From Lentisphaera araneosa HTCC2155 (GTDB lineage Bacteria > Verrucomicrobiota > Lentisphaeria > Lentisphaerales > Lentisphaeraceae), in NCBI RefSeq assembly GCF_000170755.1, contig NZ_ABCK01000001.1, forward strand, positions 62,001 to 126,000: DNA of 64,000 bases, in the 5' to 3' direction. Shown here one piece after another: positions 19,890 through 27,370 of the stretch. The stretch's first letter is position 1. Every line of letters begins with the position of its first letter. Both the position numbers and the translations under genes were made by a program. The notes beneath the pieces are model-generated. The model searched no databases and was not told the origin of the DNA. It saw only the letters and a list, made by a program, of their open reading frames with translations.

Positions 19890-21455
19890 TTATTGATGCC
19901 AAACAGATTTGAGCTGATGGAAAGTGAAAGCGTTGATAACAGTGTCATTATGACCCGAGAGTTGCACTGTTTTGTTATTCTCTTGAGTCAATCCTAGATA
20001 GGTTCCGACATGCGAGCCCTCGTTGACAAAAATCTCGATGGAAGCCTGGTCAATGAGTACACGCAGTTTAAGTTTACCACCTGAGAGCGCTGCGGGAAGT
20101 CTACGACTTTTATGATTCTTTTTAAGTATTTTTATGGGCTGTAGAGTTTGACTCTTGTGATCATATTTCACTTTAATGCCGCGGAAGTTGAATTCCAAAT
20201 CAGCCCTTGGCTGTAGTTCAACGGTGCAGTCGATTAGATCGGAATTGAGCTTTTTGAGTTGAGTATTAAGTGCCTTAAGTGTGGTAGATTCAAAACGGGT
20301 ACTTTTTATATAAAGGCTCTCAAGCTCTTTTACTGGCCAACGAAATAGGCGAATACCCTCGGGGGTTGTTCTCAGAGTCATCTTTGTCGGAATCGACATC
20401 TGCTGGTCAAAAGGCATTTTTGATTCTACAAATGGAGAGTGTTTGCGATCATTGAGCCATCCAATCATAATACTACGTCCATCGGGACTATTGTTGAAGG
20501 TTTGTGCAGCGTAATAATGGAAACCGTAATCACCTTTTAAGGTCACCTTATCAGACTTGAATTTATCGCCATCGAAATCGCCGATTTCGTAATCGAAACT
20601 GGCGTCATACAAAACCCATTTTTTATTATTGATATCGTCATCTACAGGGATCTCTACTATGTCCATGCATTCCGCAAACCATTTGCGATCTAAAGAACTA
20701 GTGGCCTTCCAATCGAGTAGGTTTTCTGAAGTAAAAAATCGCACCCCCGAGAGCTTGTCTTTATTGCCCCATTCACCTGCCTTTATCCAAATGAGCATGA
20801 CATACTTCTGGCTTGCTTCATGCCAAAAAACTTTGGGGTCGCGTTCTCCCTTGAGTAAACCTTGATTAGGAAGAATGACACCACCATCCTTGAGCAATTT
20901 GAATGTGCGTCCCTTATCGGTGCTATAAGCTGCTGCCTGAAAGAATTCTGGACGTGCCGTAGCGGTAAAGTAGGCCACCATAGTTTTTATGTTGCCTATT
21001 TGTTTACCAAGTATATTCTTGTGGTCAATAACTGTGGTTCCCGACCAAATAGCCACTTCACCATCCCATTTTTTGGCAAATTCTGCGCTAATGTGTTCAT
21101 TGGGAATTTTATAGGGTACGATGGCGTGTTCGAGTTGTGTCCAGTGTATCATATCGCTACTTACTGCATGGCCCCATGATTTTGTACCATTAGCATTTTT
21201 GAGTGCGTGATGCTGAAAAAACATGTGATATTCGCCTGCATAGTAGATCAAGCCATTGGGGTCATTGAGCCAGTTTTTACGTGAAGTGAAATGATACTGT
21301 GGACGATATTTTTGATTATAGCCAATATCTTTGTAACTTTCAAAGTTAAGATGCTTAGGGTTAAAAAGTGGGTCAGCCTGTGCGTTCAGTTCAGGGGGGC
21401 ACAAGGTACAAACCCCAAGGCCGATAAAACTGAGTAATTTTTTAGGTATCTTCAT
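19890..21455 (-). CDS. Secreted GH32 beta-fructosidase
   Basis: 521 residues; GAGGAAA lies upstream of the ATG. The first 26 residues (MKIPKKLLSFIGLGVCTLCP) make a signal peptide. GH32 motifs are WLNDPNG (Asp65), GERDPKVFWHE and AECMDI, and the beta-sandwich end has LRVLIDQASIEIFVNEG. It is similar in plan to the proteins at 1111 and 16157 and was probably produced by duplication. It is the first gene of the minus-strand cluster, 129 bp before the next. It should release fructose from levan, inulin or sucrose-type substrates in the periplasm or outside. Confidence 0.92.
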   Translation of the reverse strand: MKIPKKLLSFIGLGVCTLCPPELNAQADPLFNPKHLNFESYKDIGYNQKYRPQYHFTSRKNWLNDPNGLIYYAGEYHMFFQHHALKNANGTKSWGHAVSSDMIHWTQLEHAIVPYKIPNEHISAEFAKKWDGEVAIWSGTTVIDHKNILGKQIGNIKTMVAYFTATARPEFFQAAAYSTDKGRTFKLLKDGGVILPNQGLLKGERDPKVFWHEASQKYVMLIWIKAGEWGNKDKLSGVRFFTSENLLDWKATSSLDRKWFAECMDIVEIPVDDDINNKKWVLYDASFDYEIGDFDGDKFKSDKVTLKGDYGFHYYAAQTFNNSPDGRSIMIGWLNDRKHSPFVESKMPFDQQMSIPTKMTLRTTPEGIRLFRWPVKELESLYIKSTRFESTTLKALNTQLKKLNSDLIDCTVELQPRADLEFNFRGIKVKYDHKSQTLQPIKILKKNHKSRRLPAALSGGKLKLRVLIDQASIEIFVNEGSHVGTYLGLTQENNKTVQLSGHNDTVINAFTFHQLKSVWHQ

Positions 21456-21552
21456 TAATAATTTCCTCTATCTGTTTTATATCATATACTCAGTTTTAAT
21501 AACAATTGGATGTTTGTTCTATATTTAAATACGGCTATTTTTAATAGGACGT

Positions 21553-22057
21553 ATGTTAAAAGATCGTTTAAGCACCTTGAAAGCCTTGGTAGCTAAAGCT
21601 GTGTACAACTTGGATAACAGCTGTAGTTTAATTACCTATCTTGGATCAGCACCGACACTTCGACGTTTGTGTGGCTGGGAATTTAAGTAAAGCACCCCCA
21701 CAGGAAAGTAAGTTTTCACGTGTCTTCGCAGACATAGCGAGTACATAACTTTGTCAAAAGGTTCATGAGAAGATGGTTGTCACAAATTGTTCAGATCAAA
21801 TTATCGGCCACGTAATTCGAGACTCTACCGCTTGAGCCTTTAGAAAAAAGGCGATACAATGAACGCTCAAGCGTTGAAAGAGTTATTCTTATCTCAAGGA
21901 GTGCTATGGTGGAAAAACCATCAGAGTTAAAGAACACCGGACAGTTTTGGCGCACTAAATGTTTGGATTCATTGCCATTACCGCCAATCAGTTCTTTAAA
22001 TTCGTTTTAAAACATATCTCAAAACAAAACGTCATGATAGCATTGTGTCACAATTAG
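21553..22057 (+). pseudogene. Decayed DDE transposase (DUF772-type N-terminus), IS remnant
   Basis: Translation in shifting frames gives ordered fragments of one transposase. The first is LSTLKALVAKAVYNLDN with TLRRLCGWEFK (21553-21690). After a frameshift come KFSRVFADIAST and VVTNCSDQIIGHVIRDSTA (about 21705-21830). After a large deletion a tail reads YGGKTIRVKEHRTVLAH, then MFGFIAITANQFFKF (about 21905-22057). The order matches transposases with a DUF772-like front and a DDE core, but several stops, at least two frameshifts and loss of most of the core make it dead. IS family assignment is tentative, and the terminal inverted repeats were not found. Confidence 0.75.
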
Positions 22058-22172
22058 ACATACTTGTACAAAATTGTTTGTAAAACTAATGTGTGAGCAG
22101 GTTTTTTAAAAGTACGTGAACTTATCAATCAGAAATCAGATTTTTGCAAAAGGCTCATTTATTTAATTTTCC

Positions 22173-22204
22173 TACATCCAAAAGTAAAAAACCTCCGGTA
22201 TATG
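22173..22204 (+). promoter_or_regulatory. Conserved 32-nt motif, copy 2
   Basis: TACATCCAAAA, then TAA, then CCTCCGGTATATG, in the same order and spacing as at 9823-9854. It ends 31 bp before the pseudopilin ATG at 22236, a position suited to a promoter or operator. No protein-coding explanation was seen. Confidence 0.45.
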
Positions 22205-22235
22205 ACTATAAAGACTAATTAATGTTGAGGGTGAA

Positions 22236-23063
22236 ATGAAAATTAAACTTAAGAAAAAATTCACATTACTTGAGTTGATGGTTATAATTGCGATTATTGG
22301 TATTCTAGTATCCATACTTATTCCTGTCTTGAGTAAATCACGAGAAAAGGCACGCCTTGCTCTTTGTGGGAATAATGAAAGACAAATAGGAATAGCCTTA
22401 TTCGCTTTTTGTGAGGATAATGATAATCGTTTCCCAACGTCATATTCGGGTGCTTGGGTAGGTGGTACTTACATAAATCGTCCCGTCGCAAATAAAGACA
22501 GTTGGGATACTCAAATAGGCACTTACTTGAGTGGAAGAGAATACCCGGATGGGTTTTTGTTTACAGGTGAATATGAAAGTATTTCAACACAGGTTTTTTT
22601 ATGTCCCACAGATGAAACTAAGAGAAGTTGTGTTGATGATGCACGTTTTAGAAAAAAGACCTATGCAGCAAATAGATATATAAAAAATGATAGCCGTCAC
22701 CCTGGGGTTTTTTTAAATGCGGCCACGGATACCACTATATTTAGTCGTAAACTGACTCATATTGTGAGTCCTAGTGGTACTATTTTATTTACTGAAAAGT
22801 GGGGAGGTGCTCCAACGGCAGCAGATATGATGCTTGTAGGAAGGGTTTTAAATTACAATGAGGGGATATATTCAAAAGAATATTATGATACTTTTATTAC
22901 TTATTCATATCTATATCCTGAAATCTTTATGGGTCATGATGGAAATGGCAAAGTGAATATGGCCATGACAGATGGTTCAGTTCATTATATGAATGCAAGG
23001 TCAACTCTTGGTGAATCTAATCCAAGTGATGCTTTACTTAGTAAGTTTAACGCAGAAAGATAA
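22236..23063 (+). CDS. Type II pseudopilin-like secreted protein
   Basis: 275 residues; GAGGGTG precedes the ATG. The leader KKKFTLLELMVIIAIIGILVSILIP is a class III prepilin signal cleaved before Phe9. The body is a DUF1559/PulG-like single-domain protein with a GHDGNGKVNMAMTDGS segment near the end, as in H-x9-DG proteins. Apart from the shared leader it has little in common with the protein at 9089. It stands alone between two transposase relics, with no secretion machinery genes beside it. The function is unknown; it is presumably exported and membrane- or surface-associated after processing by a prepilin peptidase encoded elsewhere. Confidence 0.87.
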   Translation: MKIKLKKKFTLLELMVIIAIIGILVSILIPVLSKSREKARLALCGNNERQIGIALFAFCEDNDNRFPTSYSGAWVGGTYINRPVANKDSWDTQIGTYLSGREYPDGFLFTGEYESISTQVFLCPTDETKRSCVDDARFRKKTYAANRYIKNDSRHPGVFLNAATDTTIFSRKLTHIVSPSGTILFTEKWGGAPTAADMMLVGRVLNYNEGIYSKEYYDTFITYSYLYPEIFMGHDGNGKVNMAMTDGSVHYMNARSTLGESNPSDALLSKFNAER

Positions 23064-23127
23064 ATGATCTAATAATAGCTTAATTCATCGAGCTTTTTTG
23101 CTCAAGTAGCAAAGAGGATATAGAATT

Positions 23128-23162
23128 TGTAATGCCCCCTTTTTTCAAGGGGTAACATTACA
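23128..23162. repeat. Strong hairpin downstream of the pseudopilin
   Basis: TGTAATG at 23128-23134 pairs exactly with CATTACA at 23156-23162, and an inner CCCCTT/AAGGGG arm closes on TTTTC. There is no trailing T run, so it is not a classical terminator. It may be an mRNA-stabilising hairpin or part of the IS debris. A second small hairpin (TTTGCT/AGCAAA) lies just before it at 23097-23113. Confidence 0.6.
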
Positions 23163-23269
23163 TAGTGAGAGTTAAGAGTCGCAACTTGTTGTTTTAAGGT
23201 GATCATGAAACTAAACTCGCATTGAACCAAGTTTCATAATCATATGGGGTCAACTTAGTGAGTTTTCTT

Positions 23270-23460
23270 TCAACTCATAAATTCATTCCATTCTCGAGGC
23301 CAAAATTAATCCTCTTTAATGGTATGGATTACTCTTTCAGTATCCGCATTCCCTTTAGGGTTATTATAGGAAGTAAAAATCTGTTGAATACCCAAGGACT
23401 TACATTCTGAAATAAAGCGCGTTGAAGTAGGCTGACACCCATTGCCTGAGACCAGTTTTT
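23270..23460 (-). pseudogene. IS3-type transposase (integrase core) remnant
   Basis: On the minus strand one frame reads KLVSGNGCQPTSTRFISECK, then LGIQQIFTSYNNPKGNADTE, then RVIHTIKED, a stop, and WPREWNEF. This is the rve/DDE end of an IS3-family OrfB: the 'SxNG' segment, 'SYNNPKGNADTERxxxTxKE' and 'WP.W..F' are recognisable. The first aspartate of the DNG motif is already Gly (SGNG), and stops interrupt both sides. No OrfA and no terminal repeats were found. It is a dead fragment. Confidence 0.75.
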
Positions 23461-23755
23461 ATCCAATATGCTTTGTAAACACTAAGAGTTAAACTCCAGG
23501 TTTCTTTCTTTTACCAGAGTTCAGGTAAAATCCCCAAGTATGTTCCAAAGTAATACGTTCTTCATCCAATAAGCCTTTTGCTTTGGCCGTAAATTTAGCT
23601 GCTTCAACTTCATTGTTTGATTGAGATGGTTCAATATATTCTTTAGCAAGCCTTTCGGCTTCCGACTTCCGACTTCCGACTTATTTTTAGTTCTGAGAGA
23701 AATTACCTTCTTTTTTCCTTTGATGATAGCTAATGACGAATACAAGAAGGGAATA
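23461..23755 (-). other. Unassigned stretch with a short open fragment and 7-bp repeats
   Basis: The transposase-relic frame continues open upstream on the minus strand for about 50 codons (about 23490-23650, including GLLDEERITLEHTWGFYLNS). I do not recognise it; it could be older coding debris. At 23659-23679 the heptamer CTTCCGA is repeated three times. The plus-strand frame of the isomerase downstream is also open back to 23621, but its ribosome site places the real start at 23756. Confidence 0.35.
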
Positions 23756-24583
23756 ATGAAATTTAAATTTGTACGTGGTTTATGGGGAATGGCCGAACAT
23801 TCCCTTGAAGCAAACTTAAAGAAGATAAAAGAGGGCGGTTTTGACGCCATAGAAGTTCGCGCTTCTTTTGAGGCAGATGAACGTGCCGAAATGAAAGAAC
23901 TTCTAAATAAATATGAACTTGAGTTTATAGGGCAGCAGCATTCGGATTTATTTAGAACTACAGCGACAGTTCAAGATCATATTGATTACTCCAAAGAACA
24001 ACTAGATAATCACAAAGAACTCAATGCAATTTTTGTGAATCCGCATACAGGGAAAGATTACTTCACTCTTGCGGAAAACGCAAAAATCATTCGTGAGATT
24101 AATGCTTATGCAGATGCAATTGACTTAAAAGTCGTTCATGAAGTTCATCGCGGTCGCTTTAGCTTCTCTATTAACACAACTCTCGAAATGATGGAAGAGA
24201 TTCCAGAATTACGTCTCAATGCCGACTTTTCTCATTGGTGCTGTGTTCACGAATCACTCTTACAAAATCAGCAGGAGCGATTGGAGAAGACCATGGAGCG
24301 CTGCGATTATATTCATGCAAGAGTAGGGCATGAACAGGGGCCACAAATTAATGACCCTCGCTGCCCTCACAACAAAAATGCAATGGAAGCTCATTTTACT
24401 TGGTGGGATCATATTGTCGACCTTAATAAAAAGCGTCGCGTCGATAATTTTTACATTTGTCCAGAATTTGGACCTGCGGGTTATATGCCCACACTTCCCC
24501 TAAGCAACGAACCAATAACAAACCTCTGGGACGTAAACCATCACATCTTGGAGTTGCTACAAAAGCGATATAAACACTTTTAG
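23756..24583 (+). CDS. Sugar phosphate isomerase/epimerase-like TIM-barrel protein
   Basis: 275 residues from the ATG at 23756, which has AGAAGGG before it; the frame is open upstream but without a start of comparable quality. The sequence fits the xylose-isomerase-like/AP-endonuclease-2 TIM-barrel family: GGFDAIEVRASF early, VVHEVHRGRFSFS with a probable metal-binding Glu/His, LNADFSHWCCVHE, YIHARVGHEQGPQ and CPEFGPAGY. These barrels isomerise or epimerise sugars and inositols with a divalent metal. No signal peptide, so it is cytosolic. It stands alone between IS debris and the sigma factor gene. The substrate cannot be inferred. Confidence 0.85.
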   Translation: MKFKFVRGLWGMAEHSLEANLKKIKEGGFDAIEVRASFEADERAEMKELLNKYELEFIGQQHSDLFRTTATVQDHIDYSKEQLDNHKELNAIFVNPHTGKDYFTLAENAKIIREINAYADAIDLKVVHEVHRGRFSFSINTTLEMMEEIPELRLNADFSHWCCVHESLLQNQQERLEKTMERCDYIHARVGHEQGPQINDPRCPHNKNAMEAHFTWWDHIVDLNKKRRVDNFYICPEFGPAGYMPTLPLSNEPITNLWDVNHHILELLQKRYKHF

Positions 24584-25084
24584 TTTAGGGTATAATCTTT
24601 TTTGTAAATCTTATATGTATAATTAATGCGGACAAATTTATCCTCGTGGCTTTCACTTTTTTTGCAAAAAGAACTGCCCAAACTTTGATTGAATAAGACT
24701 GGGCATGACGATGAAGTCATCAAGCGTGAACTGAATGTAGCGCGATTAGCTAGGGCACAGGGTAGAAAGGGGAGGGGTGAGTTAAAGGTCAGGAGACAAA
24801 AGCTAATGACCATTGTCGTAGTTTTAAAAAGACGGTCGAGAAAGTACTTGTCGCTTTATTCTACTTTTTAATTTACAGATAGATTAAATAGTCGATCTGA
24901 CTTTAAATGCGATTTTAAGCATGATAATTAAGGTTTAAATTTGAACTGTTTATATGTATTGAATTCAAATCAGGTGAAAAAATAATAACTTTTTTCAGGT
25001 TTTGGTGGGAAAAGCTTTTAAAATACAGGGATATTTAAGTGAAAGCTTTATTATTAAATTAATGAAAAACCAAAGAATAGTTTT
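24584..25084 (+). other. Intergenic stretch before the sigma factor gene
   Basis: No gene is supported. Short open frames on both strands (such as 24689-24871) lack ribosome sites and family resemblance. TGCCCA at 24675-24680 and TGGGCA at 24700-24705 form a small inverted repeat. The AT-rich part from 24890 presumably holds the promoter of the ECF sigma gene. Confidence 0.4.
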
Positions 25085-25603
25085 ATGAACAATCAGCATG
25101 ACAAGTTTGCCCTTCTACTGGATCAAAACAGATCAGATTTAAGGCAGTATATTTATTCGCTTTGTCACAACAATGCTGATACGGAAGATATTCTTCAGGA
25201 AACTTCTTCAGCTCTTTGGCGGAAATTTGAGAGTTACGACCCCAGGCAGGCCTTTATTTACTGGGCGCTGCGATTCGCTTATTTCGAAGTGATGAAATTT
25301 CGCGATCGGCAAAAGAAAGCTGATCGCCTTTGTAAGACAACGCTGGAACTTATTGCTAAAGAATGTGAAGATAACTTAAGTGAGAATAATGATCAGAAGT
25401 ACTTTCTGAAGTTTTGTACAAATCAGCTCGAACTTAATGAAAAAGAGCTGGTCGATATGCACTATAATCAAAAGATGACCATCAAAAGTATTAACGATCA
25501 CTTTGGTGAAAAAGGAAAGAAAATTTATCGTGCTTTTGAGCGCATTCGCTTTAAGCTCTTCAAATGTATGCAAAAAGCTCGTCAGGAGGAGGCTGGAATA
25601 TGA
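25085..25603 (+). CDS. ECF RNA polymerase sigma factor (Rhodopirellula/Verrucomicrobium type)
   Basis: 172 residues, the normal length for a group 4 sigma factor. Region 2 is clear: QNRSDLRQYIYSLCHNNADTEDILQETSSALWRKFESYD (about 14-52), with YWALRFAYFEVMKFRDRQKK as region 2.4. Region 4 follows at about 115-165 (LELNEKELVDMHYNQKMTIKSI). It redirects RNA polymerase to a small promoter set. The next gene starts at the ATGA overlap (25600-25603), so the FecR-like protein is translationally coupled and is the probable anti-sigma/sensor. PVC genomes often place such pairs just before DUF1549/DUF1553-DUF1501 genes, as here. Confidence 0.92.
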   Translation: MNNQHDKFALLLDQNRSDLRQYIYSLCHNNADTEDILQETSSALWRKFESYDPRQAFIYWALRFAYFEVMKFRDRQKKADRLCKTTLELIAKECEDNLSENNDQKYFLKFCTNQLELNEKELVDMHYNQKMTIKSINDHFGEKGKKIYRAFERIRFKLFKCMQKARQEEAGI

Positions 25604-27186
25604 AGGAATTTAACGAAACACGTACTCAGCACCTCATTTCTGCTTTGATTGATGAAAATATCACAAGCGAAGAAATGAATGAGCTTAATGAATTGCTTCA
25701 ACACTCGCCCGAAGCTCTTGATATGTATCTCAGTATTACTAAAATTGATATGGAGATGCATCAGGATTCGAGTTTACTAAGTCATTATTCTGAGACAAAG
25801 CCACAAATCAAAGAAGATCTACCTGAGACGGTTAATCGTCTTAAAAAGAGCTTAAGGCTCTTTCAGCTTGTAGCTGCCTTCCTTATTGCTTTTATTACTA
25901 TAAATTACCTGGTGCCCCGCGACCAGCCAATCAAACAAGTTGTCAATGTTGATTCAGATCTTGTTCTTGCGCATGTTTTGAAAGTTTCAGAGGATATAGA
26001 ATGGAGTAAAGCTGAGACTAAGGTGGGGGACCCTATAGGTAAAGAAGTGTTGATAATCCAGAAAGGGTCGATCAACCTAAAGTATGAGAATGGTGCGGAA
26101 ATTAAACTTGTTGGTCCCGCTGAATATAAATTGAACGATCAGGATTCTGCCACTCTAAGTTACGGTCAGTTGGCAGCTCGTATTCCGGAAGCAGCACAGG
26201 GTTTTACCATTGATGCACCCAAAGCTCTTATTACAGATTTAGGTACTGAGTTTGCCCTCAATGTCAATAAGCAGGGAGAAAGCAAAATATTTGTTTACGA
26301 AGGCGAAGTCGTTGGTGCCTTGTTGGGGCCTGATGGCAACACCCTAAAGCATAGCAATCTCTATGCTAAAGATGCTGTAAGCATAGACTCAAGGAGTGGC
26401 ACTCTTAAAACTCTTAAAGATACAAAAAACTTTATTCGTATGGCGGAAAGCCCGGAAGCTTGGCTGCATATAAACCAGGCTTATGTTGATGCCGTACATA
26501 GTTCAGATCCTATTGCTTACTGGCGCTTTAATGCTGAAGATAAAGGTCTCATTCCAAACGAAATGAGCACATCGTATTCAGGGACACTCATGGGAGAAGC
26601 AAAAGTAGAAAAGGGTTCCTTAGTTTTTGATAAAGGTACAAAGGGCTCTTTTGTTGTAGAAGAACCCATTCAAAACATCAATAGCCAAGGGCATTCTATT
26701 GAAATGTGGGTCAAGCCGCTCGAGCGCTCCAAACGCATGATGGCGCTTGCATCACTCGTGGCCTTAGGTAAACCTAAAAACAATCAAACAGTTAAGCACT
26801 TGGCCTATTTTGGGCTAACGCCTCAAAGGTCATTTAATCGCCACAGTCCTTATGATTTTTGGTTTGCTTCACGCTTTCCTGCAAGATCGGGGAATTATGG
26901 AGTCAACTGTTATGCCAATCAGGCCTATAAAGGGCAGCAGTGGTACCATCTCGTTTGTATTAAAAATAAAAGTAGCCTGGATATTTATGTCAATGGTCAA
27001 TTGGCCAATAGTGTTGAACATGACCTAGGAAGTGGTGATAAGCCTTATCAGTTTTTTGTTGGTCAGATGGATTATCATAAACAGCCGTGGCAATTACACG
27101 GTAGTGTTGATGAAATCGCACTTTATGATCGCCCTCTAAGTGCCCAAGAAATAGAGAATCATTACCAAAGCATTCAAAAAAAATAA
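25600..27186 (+). CDS. FecR-domain anti-sigma/sensor with C-terminal LamG domain
   Basis: The start at 25600 overlaps the sigma stop (ATGA) and has AGGAGGA just upstream; this gives 528 residues. The first 80 residues are a cytoplasmic anti-sigma-like segment (HLISALIDENITSEEMNELNELL), followed by one membrane helix (about 84-104, LFQLVAAFLIAFITINYLV). The FecR domain covers about 130-240 (GSINLKYENGAEIKLVGPAEY and IDAPKALITDLGTEFALNV). A LamG/concanavalin-like domain fills about 300-525 (DPIAYWRFN to LYDRPLSAQEIENHY). The plausible role is to hold the sigma factor until the exterior lectin-like domain senses a glycan. The last 30 codons are duplicated at 31144. Confidence 0.9.
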   Translation: MKEFNETRTQHLISALIDENITSEEMNELNELLQHSPEALDMYLSITKIDMEMHQDSSLLSHYSETKPQIKEDLPETVNRLKKSLRLFQLVAAFLIAFITINYLVPRDQPIKQVVNVDSDLVLAHVLKVSEDIEWSKAETKVGDPIGKEVLIIQKGSINLKYENGAEIKLVGPAEYKLNDQDSATLSYGQLAARIPEAAQGFTIDAPKALITDLGTEFALNVNKQGESKIFVYEGEVVGALLGPDGNTLKHSNLYAKDAVSIDSRSGTLKTLKDTKNFIRMAESPEAWLHINQAYVDAVHSSDPIAYWRFNAEDKGLIPNEMSTSYSGTLMGEAKVEKGSLVFDKGTKGSFVVEEPIQNINSQGHSIEMWVKPLERSKRMMALASLVALGKPKNNQTVKHLAYFGLTPQRSFNRHSPYDFWFASRFPARSGNYGVNCYANQAYKGQQWYHLVCIKNKSSLDIYVNGQLANSVEHDLGSGDKPYQFFVGQMDYHKQPWQLHGSVDEIALYDRPLSAQEIENHYQSIQKK

Positions 27187-27238
27187 TATTTTTTAGTCAC
27201 GATGTGGGAATCGCTCTAAAAAGTGCGAGATATATAGC
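27091..27238 (+). repeat. Direct repeat, copy 1 (LamG tail plus intergenic)
   Basis: About 148 bp spanning the last 32 codons of the FecR-LamG gene and 52 bp after its stop. It is closely matched at 31144-31292, including the poly-A stretch, the stop codon and the GATATATAGC end. It marks one boundary of a tandem duplication of about 4 kb. Confidence 0.85.
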
Positions 27239-27290
27239 TAGGAGGCTGAGCTTAATCTTTGTTCAAAAAAATCTTGTCATGCGTAAAATA

Positions 27291-27318
27291 TACAAGTAAT
27301 AAGTTAATTTGTGCAAGT
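27291..27318 (+). promoter_or_regulatory. Candidate AraC-type operator (21-bp-period direct repeat)
   Basis: TACAAGT at 27291-27297 and TGCAAGT at 27312-27318 are direct half-sites with a period of 21 bp, two helical turns. They lie 53 bp before the ATG of the first PSCyt-DUF1553 gene. The same pair, with the same preceding AAAATA and the same spacing, occurs at 36031-36058 beside the AraC regulator gene. Binding is inferred. Confidence 0.55.
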
Positions 27319-27370
27319 ACGAAGTCAATAATTGCCTTATATCTATATTGATTAAATAAGGTTCCTTTTA

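Noticed and set aside
24689-24871. 60-codon open frame before the sigma factor
   Set aside because: No ribosome site, a basic low-complexity product and no recognisable family; probably non-coding.
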